From positions 31,491 through 95,490 of IMG/VR virus record IMGVR_UViG_3300045118_000377: a stretch of 64,000 nucleotides of DNA. One strand, written 5' to 3'. This document shows positions 58,935 through 64,000 of the stretch, piece after piece (positions within the stretch are counted from its first letter, which is position 1; every line of letters begins with the position of its first letter). Below the pieces are notes generated by a model. It saw only the letters and a program-made list of their open reading frames with translations, ran no database searches and had not been told where the DNA came from. Source of the stretch: a virus. Made by a program: the position numbers and the translations under genes.

Positions 58935-59284
58935 CACTTCTTCTCCAACCAGTCGACGAACCGGTCAAGGTCGCCCTGGATTGCCTTGTGGTCCTTCCAC
59001 GCGAACTCGTGCGCCATGCTGGCCGCGTAGTTGTTGGCTCGCTGCATCACGTTCTCGTTGCGTGCGCAGGGGATCGTGACCGTGCAGGTGGTCTCGACAG
59101 ACATGCCGGACTCCCTGTTGCTCTCCCACCTCTTGATGCCGTGAGTCACTTGAACCTGCGCCGGGCCGTCCTCGATGTCCGTGGTGATGTCCCTTGTGCG
59201 GGCCTCCTCGTTGACCTTCTTGCCGTCCTTGCTGGCGATCGTGTGCGTATGAGCTGTCGCTCCGCGTTTTGGGATCTGCCTCAT
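58934..59284 (-). CDS. Hypothetical protein, 116 aa
   Basis: The start overlaps the upstream stop (TGATG). The N-terminus is His/Thr-rich. A beta-rich middle (GPAQVQVTHGIKRW, SVETTCTVTIPCARNE) is followed by a helical end (QRANNYAASMAHEFAWKDHK). No catalytic motif. Unknown; probably a single-strand-binding or modifying accessory by position. Confidence 0.5.
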   Translation of the reverse strand: MRQIPKRGATAHTHTIASKDGKKVNEEARTRDITTDIEDGPAQVQVTHGIKRWESNRESGMSVETTCTVTIPCARNENVMQRANNYAASMAHEFAWKDHKAIQGDLDRFVDWLEKK

Positions 59285-59769
59285 CAGAAGTTCATCTCCT
59301 TGGGCGAGCCGGGCATGAGCGAGATCGTGGGCTCGTCCTCATGGAAGGCCTGCCGCGCGATGTCGGCGTCGATCTCCCCCTGCCTGAGCAGCTGCTCGAG
59401 CTTGGAGACGTCGACCTCGTAGACGGTCTTGGCCGTGAGGAACAGCTCCTGCTTGTCGCGCGGCACGCTGTTGGCCAGGATGTGGCCGTCCCACCACTCC
59501 CGGCGTCTCTTCATGGCCCCGAACTCCCCGACCACGAGTCGGTTCTGCTCGGAGTCCCTCAGCTGCGACTTCAGGGCGTGGACGGCCTCCCTGATGCAGG
59601 CGTTGTAGTCGTCGATGAGCCGGCGGAGCTCCTGGACGTAGTCGTCGTTCTCGTCCATGAACTCTCGAAGAGCGGTCTTGGCGAGGCCGAACTTCGCGAC
59701 GGCCCTCTGCGTGGGGCTCTCCTCCGCTACGTCTCGTCTCGCTCTTCTTGGTGCTGCTCTTCCTGGCAT
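59284..59769 (-). CDS. Hypothetical helical protein, 161 aa
   Basis: ATG 59769 follows GGAGGAACAGCT and is preferred to a longer in-frame start. It is mostly helical, with a basic N-terminus (PGRAAPRRARR), a central EFMDENDDYVQELRRLIDDY segment and an MKRRREWWDGH part. The coding region overlaps the end of the uracil-DNA glycosylase gene by 43 bases. No family assigned. Confidence 0.5.
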   Translation of the reverse strand: MPGRAAPRRARRDVAEESPTQRAVAKFGLAKTALREFMDENDDYVQELRRLIDDYNACIREAVHALKSQLRDSEQNRLVVGEFGAMKRRREWWDGHILANSVPRDKQELFLTAKTVYEVDVSKLEQLLRQGEIDADIARQAFHEDEPTISLMPGSPKEMNF

Positions 59770-60506
59770 AGCTGTTCCTCCTTCTCCTCCAGGGTCTCGG
59801 TGTTGATGAACAGTCCCAGCCGGTCGAACCCGCGGTCGAGTGGCTTCTCCCCGTAGTAGATGTAGCGAAGTTGATCCACGTAGTAGATCGCTCGCCGCCA
59901 ATCAACGAGGGCCTGATGCCAAACCCCACCGTAGGTCTTGTCTCCGCTGCGCGCCAGGAAGGCTGGGTGGTACATGGTCATGACGGGGTAACGGATCGGA
60001 ACGACGAGGCCAGGAAGCTCACAGTCTGTGATCTTCCCGTGCTCCTTGTACATCTGGATGCCTCGCTGCTTCGAGAGCTCCGCCACGGCCGGTTTTCCTA
60101 GCGCGACGATCAGCATTGGATCCACGATGTAGAGCGTAGAGAGCCACAGTTCCTGGCAAGAAGCGCGCTCAATGGGCGCTGGGTCTCTGTTGTCGATCTT
60201 CTTCCTCTTCGTCACCGGGTCCAAGACCTCGGCCGTTGGTCGGCACGCCACGATGTTCAGAAGGAAGAGATCGCCTCGGCTGTACTTGTTCTTCGCCAAG
60301 AACTCATCGAGGATGTCACCGCTAGGACCCCAGAAGGGGTTGCCGGTCTTGTCCTCTTCCTCTCCCGGGCCGATGCCGATCACCAGGATGTCAGCGTCAG
60401 GGTTGCCTTGGCCGAAGACGATGTTGCGGCGCTTCTCGTGAAGTGGACAGCGCTTGCATCCGATCCAACGCTTGAACAGCTCCTTCAGCCTTGCTTCCTT
60501 GTCCAT
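59727..60506 (-). CDS. Fe-S uracil-DNA glycosylase (family 4/5 type), 259 aa
   Basis: The protein matches family 4/5 uracil-DNA glycosylases: an N-terminal GCKRCPLHEKRRNIVFGQG, a catalytic-site GIGPGEEED motif, and MYHPAFL near residue 180. Four cysteines (17, 20, 88, 117) are placed as in the [4Fe-4S] enzymes. Family 4 uses a GEAPG-type motif; the G-I-G-P-G variant resembles family 5. It removes uracil from DNA, protecting the phage genome from deamination or host dUTP. The C-terminal 60 residues are acidic. Start overlaps the upstream helicase stop (TGATG). Confidence 0.75.
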   Translation of the reverse strand: MDKEARLKELFKRWIGCKRCPLHEKRRNIVFGQGNPDADILVIGIGPGEEEDKTGNPFWGPSGDILDEFLAKNKYSRGDLFLLNIVACRPTAEVLDPVTKRKKIDNRDPAPIERASCQELWLSTLYIVDPMLIVALGKPAVAELSKQRGIQMYKEHGKITDCELPGLVVPIRYPVMTMYHPAFLARSGDKTYGGVWHQALVDWRRAIYYVDQLRYIYYGEKPLDRGFDRLGLFINTETLEEKEEQLCQEEQHQEERDET

Positions 60507-62752
60507 CAGACACCCCTCGGCTTGAGTGTCGTGTAGTCGTAGGGTCCTCCTTCATCGGTTGGCCATCGACGCATCTGCAGGCGCAGCTTGTTGCACATCT
60601 TGTGGAACTGCTTGATGTAGAGGTCGTCGAAGATCACAACGAGGGGCTGCTTCATTCCCTCTCGGAAACGGTAGCCCTGGATGCGCCCCATACCCTGCTG
60701 GAGCGCATTCTTCCCGCCGTCCGGGTGGTTGCTGCCGAATGGGGTCAGCCAGAAGAGGGTGTCGAGAGAGTCCTCATCGATGGCCTCCATCACCAGCTGG
60801 TGGGTGCCGAAGATGATCTGCTTCTCTCGCAGCGCCCTCCACCGCTCTGCCACCTTCTGGTCGCCCGTGCAGATGCCGCAATCGACGTCCAGATTCTGGA
60901 ACATGGCGTGCAGGAGCTTGAGCTGATCTTTCGAGTGGCTGAGGGCCAGTACCTTCCTGCCAGCCCTGACAGCGTCCAGAAGATCGAGCGCGATGTACTC
61001 GTTGCGGTCGGGCATAGCCCCAACGTAGACGCGCAGCTTGCTGACGTTGGTGTTGCCACTCTTGTCGGTGATGATCTTGACGTAGTCGTCCTCCGGGATG
61101 AAGAACGGCGTCTGCCTGAACCTGATGGTCGGCTTCACAGTCTGCATCAGGTCTTTGTAGAACGGATCGCCGACATGGTAGTTGTAGATCACCTCCGTCC
61201 CATCCTCACGGTGGACGGTCGCACTGAGCCCGTAGCGCTGGCCCGGGAACATCGTGGACGTGATGCAGAAGTAGGGCGCGCTCAGGTGGTGTACCTCATC
61301 CCAGATGACGATCCCGAAGTGCCTCCGCATGGCCGGCGTCACGGCGTCAGGATATCGGGCGAGCGTGTGCAGCATCGCAATCGTGATCGGACGCTCCCAG
61401 TCCCAATCTTCCGGGTCTCCCTGGATCCTGCCTACGCCACCATCGAACTCGAGGAACCGTTGGATGGCCTTCTCCCACTGGTCCAGGATCGTGGTCTGGT
61501 TGACGATGATGAGCGCGTTCAGACCGCGCTTCGCGATGTGGTGCAGGGCCAAAGTTGTTTTTCCCTTACCACAGTTATGGATCACGATCCCATTTGCCAC
61601 GAAGTTGTGGTGAGGTGCTGCGCACACTACATCGTAGACCTTCTCAAACTTCCCGCATTCGATCTTGACAAGTTTTACGGGTGTGGGAACTCCGTAGCCA
61701 AAAGCCTTGTAGCCAGGACGGTGCCGACCAAGGTGGTCTGCTTTGGGACAGACTTCGAGATTGGTTGGATCGTTGTTGTGTATGTCCTCGTCCATGTGGT
61801 GGACATGGAACTTGGACGGGTCTATGAACCGTAGTCCTTCCACATTCCCGTCCATGCAACGTTTGCGGAACTCTTCCAGCGACATGTCATTCAATTCCGC
61901 TTCCGCGGTTGCTCTATGTACCTCGATCACGTAGCAGACGAACTGCTTATGGTATCTCTGTGGACGGGCGTAGGGGTGGCTTTCCCCGATCACGAAGCGC
62001 TTGTACGCACGCTTCTTCTTCCGTACAGAAACCTCACGTTCTCCATCAATGATGATCGAGTCGTTGACAAACAAGTACTGGGTCTGTACCCATCCGCGGG
62101 TCGTGAGGACTTCGTTATCCCTGGTCAACCGGAGAGTCTTGCCATCCTCCAACGTGATCTTAGTGGTGAGCTTCTTGCCGCGGTAGAGGATCTCGAGGAC
62201 TTGTTGAAGACCTATTCTCCCTTCCTGGTTCGAACGGATGAGGGTCGGGATGCTATGGTCCCAGTTGTTCCTGGAGTGGGGGTCCAGACCGTGCGAGCGT
62301 TCGTAGGCTTTCTCGATCGTGGTCTTGAATCCTTTACCTCCTCGATTGAGACACAGCTCGGTGTCACCCGCCACACAGGCGAGGTTGAGGATGCCGTGGT
62401 CGACCGCGGACATGGCCTTGAACGCCTTCCTCTGCGTGTCCTCTTTGGGCTCGAGCTGGTCGAGCACGACGCGGCTTCTGAATGACGTGCGCGGGAAGTC
62501 CTGTGGTGTGAGGTCCACGATCGGGAAGGTCAGCTTCGCGTAGTCTTCGTTCTTGATGTACTCTCGGGGCACGGCAAGATGGCTCCCAGCGTCTTCCCAG
62601 AGCTGCAGGAACTCTTGACCGGCCTCCCCGGCAACAGTGAACTCCAGGGAGGCCTTGACCGCGTGGGAGTTGATGTACTTCTTTGGGAGCCAGAGCTGGG
62701 TGCCGAGATACGCCTTGTCCGGGTCCTTCACGACGAACGCCAGGTCAGGCAT
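60506..62752 (-). CDS. SF2 helicase precursor interrupted by an HNH intein, 748 aa
   Basis: ATG 62752 follows CAGGAG; earlier in-frame ATGs have weaker sites. Extein parts (480 aa joined) form an SF2 helicase of the UvsW or type III restriction class: motif I (A-C-G-K-G-K-T after splicing), DEVHH (motif II), SAT (motif III), and QGMGR (motif VI). The N-terminal 125 residues lie before the intein. Such enzymes unwind branched DNA and restart stalled forks. The intein sits inside motif I, so splicing is needed for ATP binding. Together with RecA and RusA it serves recombination-dependent replication. Confidence 0.8.
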   Translation of the reverse strand: MPDLAFVVKDPDKAYLGTQLWLPKKYINSHAVKASLEFTVAGEAGQEFLQLWEDAGSHLAVPREYIKNEDYAKLTFPIVDLTPQDFPRTSFRSRVVLDQLEPKEDTQRKAFKAMSAVDHGILNLACVAGDTELCLNRGGKGFKTTIEKAYERSHGLDPHSRNNWDHSIPTLIRSNQEGRIGLQQVLEILYRGKKLTTKITLEDGKTLRLTRDNEVLTTRGWVQTQYLFVNDSIIIDGEREVSVRKKKRAYKRFVIGESHPYARPQRYHKQFVCYVIEVHRATAEAELNDMSLEEFRKRCMDGNVEGLRFIDPSKFHVHHMDEDIHNNDPTNLEVCPKADHLGRHRPGYKAFGYGVPTPVKLVKIECGKFEKVYDVVCAAPHHNFVANGIVIHNCGKGKTTLALHHIAKRGLNALIIVNQTTILDQWEKAIQRFLEFDGGVGRIQGDPEDWDWERPITIAMLHTLARYPDAVTPAMRRHFGIVIWDEVHHLSAPYFCITSTMFPGQRYGLSATVHREDGTEVIYNYHVGDPFYKDLMQTVKPTIRFRQTPFFIPEDDYVKIITDKSGNTNVSKLRVYVGAMPDRNEYIALDLLDAVRAGRKVLALSHSKDQLKLLHAMFQNLDVDCGICTGDQKVAERWRALREKQIIFGTHQLVMEAIDEDSLDTLFWLTPFGSNHPDGGKNALQQGMGRIQGYRFREGMKQPLVVIFDDLYIKQFHKMCNKLRLQMRRWPTDEGGPYDYTTLKPRGV
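61574..62377 (-). mobile_element. Intein with HNH homing endonuclease domain, 268 aa
   Basis: Begins with C-V-A-G-D-T (block A) and ends V-V-C-A-A-P-H-H-N-F-V-A-N-G-I-V-I-H-N, the block F/G pattern, before a Cys +1 nucleophile. Block B reads L-T-R-D-N-E-V-L-T-T-R-G-W: the usual His is Asn. A central HVHHMDEDIHNNDPTNLEV motif is an HNH nuclease core. The host gene stays in frame on both sides. It is inserted in the helicase P-loop. Confidence 0.9.
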
Positions 62753-62838
62753 GACGGCTCCTGCCGAGATCATATCGGCCGCTGGGGACAGGTGAACATA
62801 CATACACTGTACATCCGTTCCGTGTCCAGTGAAATCGA

Positions 62839-63186
62839 CTAGAACCTGAAACGACAGAAGAACTGGTAGCCCTCGTAGAGCGCGCCGCGGCAGGCACCGG
62901 TCGCGCAGTCCTTGCAGAACCGCGTGAACGGCGTCTCTCCCTCCCTGACCTCGCCGGCCTTGCCTGCTTTGAGCACCTCCACCTTCTCCTCATCACGATC
63001 TCTGTCTCTAACAGAGATCCTCGACCCTCCGTAACGCTTGTCTCGGATGGTGTCCGAGCATTCGTCGTAGTCGGCGCAGCGCTGACATTCGGGATCGGTT
63101 GACCTGTAGTAGGCCTCTCGACCGAAGCAGTCTTTGTGCTCCTCCGCGTGTCTTCTTGGAAAACGATCCTGGTATCTCAAAGGCAT
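62839..63186 (-). CDS. Cys-rich protein, possible Fe-S or zinc protein, 115 aa
   Basis: ATG 63186 follows AGGAGGATCC. It is the first gene of the minus operon after the divergent promoters. Its cysteines form a C-x2-C-x5-C group (ECQRCADYDEC) with an earlier Cys, and a C-x2-C-x4-C group near the end (FCKDCATGACRG). The middle is basic and charged (SVRDRDRDEEKVEVLKAGK). This may be a zinc- or Fe-S-binding regulator or replication starter. No family recognised. Confidence 0.55.
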   Translation of the reverse strand: MPLRYQDRFPRRHAEEHKDCFGREAYYRSTDPECQRCADYDECSDTIRDKRYGGSRISVRDRDRDEEKVEVLKAGKAGEVREGETPFTRFCKDCATGACRGALYEGYQFFCRFRF

Positions 63187-63226
63187 GGATCCTCCTGGGC
63201 AGCTAGTTTCGTGCCTAGACAAGAGG

Positions 63227-63256
63227 CTTATAGCGACAAATCCCCACTCTTTGCAA
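63227..63256 (-). promoter_or_regulatory. Sigma70-like promoter driving the minus-strand operon
   Basis: Minus strand: TTGCAA (63256-63251), an 18-base spacer and TATAAG (63232-63227), with the first gene start 40 bases downstream. It is the clearest promoter for the replication operon and lies back to back with a plus-strand promoter. Confidence 0.55.
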
Positions 63257-63271
63257 TCTGTACTGGTTCAC

Positions 63272-63301
63272 TTGACACAGACGTGCTCCTGCCATTACTA
63301 T
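63272..63301 (+). promoter_or_regulatory. Sigma70-like promoter before HNH gene
   Basis: TTGACA (63272-63277), an 18-base spacer and TACTAT (63296-63301), 29 bases before the HNH start. The -35 equals the consensus. It probably also drives genes beyond the window edge. The region between the two -35 boxes (63257-63271) is a natural site for shared control. Confidence 0.55.
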
Positions 63302-63330
63302 CGGATATCACATAGTTTTATGGTGTAACA

Positions 63331-63903
63331 ATGGAGATCAATACATCAACTCGAAAGATACCATCCAAGGTGTGTACGAAGTGCGGGGTGAGGAAGGCTC
63401 TCACACGTTTCTATCACAGCAAGATCAGTCAGGACGGCCGCGAGAAAGTGTGCAAAAAGTGTCGTGATGGGCAGCCTAAGAAATTGAAGCCCGAATCATT
63501 GCAGAAGATCAAACAGTACAAACGCGCGTACTATCAGGCGCACAAGGAGGAGTACAAAACTAGATCTAGAGACGGATACCGCGCCAGGAAGAAACGGGAT
63601 GTGGATCGCAAAGAGAGGAGGCGGCAGTCTCTTTTCAAGTACCGCCTGAAGAAGTATGGGCTCACGTTACAGCAGTTCGATGCACTGCAGCTGCAACAGG
63701 CTGGATGTTGTGCGGTGTGTGGTTCTACTCTAGACCACACTTGCCACGTGGATCATGATCATTCCACTGGTCGTGTTAGGGGTCTTCTCTGCTGCCATTG
63801 TAACCACGGCTTGGGAGAGTTCAGGGACGACGTAGATTTGTTGCGGAAAGCGATTCAGTATGTACAGGATGGCTCCTTGACACAGGGCAATACACGTAGG
63901 TAA
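63331..63903 (+). CDS. Endonuclease VII-type HNH homing endonuclease, 190 aa
   Basis: The N-terminal CTKCG and CKKC knuckles precede a long basic helical linker and the catalytic part: CAVCGSTLDHTCHVDHDHSTGRVRGLLCCHCNHGLGEF. The C-terminal helix LLRKAIQYV and a short tail match the endonuclease fused to RecA at 50761-51228, so both belong to the same selfish family. The gene is more A+T-rich than its neighbours. It sits behind a good promoter at the divergent junction. Confidence 0.85.
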   Translation: MEINTSTRKIPSKVCTKCGVRKALTRFYHSKISQDGREKVCKKCRDGQPKKLKPESLQKIKQYKRAYYQAHKEEYKTRSRDGYRARKKRDVDRKERRRQSLFKYRLKKYGLTLQQFDALQLQQAGCCAVCGSTLDHTCHVDHDHSTGRVRGLLCCHCNHGLGEFRDDVDLLRKAIQYVQDGSLTQGNTRR

Positions 63904-63922
63904 CATCGATCCTGACTTCAGC

Positions 63923-64000
63923 ATGGGGAAACCAATGATCAATCAGTCGCTTGACTTCTACGACGACCTTGAGGGTCACACGCTCAAGGCCAAGGTCAGT
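63923..64000 (+). CDS. Start of a gene truncated by the window edge
   Basis: ATG 63923 opens a frame that runs to the last base (26 codons, MGKPMINQSLDFYDDLEGHTLKAK... in part). ATG 63935 with GGGGAAA upstream is an alternative. Too short for any assignment. It lies 19 bases after the HNH stop. Confidence 0.5.
   Translation, partial: MGKPMINQSLDFYDDLEGHTLKAKVS

Noticed and set aside
57404-61834. Two long plus-strand open frames (about 450 codons each)
   Set aside because: Antisense to the DUF932 and helicase genes, with no motif and no ribosome-binding site.
1-64000. tRNA, rRNA, integrase or attachment sites
   Set aside because: None was recognised on either strand; absence by eye is not proof, and a tRNA scan would settle it.

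Overview
This window is part of the genome of a tailed double-stranded DNA bacteriophage, probably lytic, with a fairly G+C-rich genome. Baseplate W/gp25-like and J-like proteins next to each other suggest a contractile tail. No capsid, portal, terminase, sheath or tape-measure gene is visible, so this is only part of a larger genome. No integrase, tRNA, rRNA or CRISPR array was seen. The host cannot be named. A lipoprotein signal and spanin-like topologies hint at a Gram-negative host (inference).

Layout. (1) Bases 3-38060, plus strand: a long, tightly packed late operon of tail, baseplate and fibre genes. It includes fibre repeats, a permuted NlpC/P60-like protein, small membrane proteins, a gp25-like protein and the J-like baseplate protein, a GT-A glycosyltransferase, two tandem paralogous 770-950 aa tail proteins, Ig/PKD-type proteins and a right-handed beta-helix tailspike. 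An 883 aa multidomain enzyme (LigD-type 3'-phosphoesterase, ATP-dependent ligase, GNAT, ADP-ribosyltransferase-like), an HNH gene and an inverted zinc-ribbon gene with its own promoter interrupt this array. (2) Bases 38064-43949, plus strand: small membrane proteins (holin/spanin-like) and a second set of polyvalent proteins. One 947 aa protein joins an InPase domain, a C39-like cysteine peptidase and an MGDG-synthase/MurG-like glycosyltransferase; two glycine-zipper proteins flank it. (3) Bases 44009-63186, minus strand: four small genes separated by hairpins and a repeated promoter/leader block, then an overlapping replication and recombination operon. That operon carries a RusA resolvase, Cas4/RecB-like and Holliday-junction-type PD-(D/E)XK nucleases, an HNH-RecA fused frame, a family A DNA polymerase, an SSB-like protein, a DnaG-type primase, a DnaB-type helicase, an Sm/Hfq-like protein, a DUF932 protein, an Fe-S uracil-DNA glycosylase and an SF2 helicase with an intein in its P-loop. 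(4) From 63187 a divergent promoter region leads right into an HNH gene and a truncated CDS.

How the genes fit together. The minus-strand block supplies a nearly complete replisome (helicase, primase, polymerase, SSB) plus recombination and repair enzymes. The plus-strand block builds the distal tail and the host-recognition and lysis functions. The two polyvalent proteins and their neighbours look like virion-associated effectors delivered with the DNA. Three of them share a short motif, A-[LF]-x-D-E-[LM]-x-K-[IV]-A, which could mark them for packaging or processing. This putative effector set, the HNH-RecA fusion and the P-loop intein are the most interesting items. All functional assignments were made by reading motifs by eye; no database search was run.
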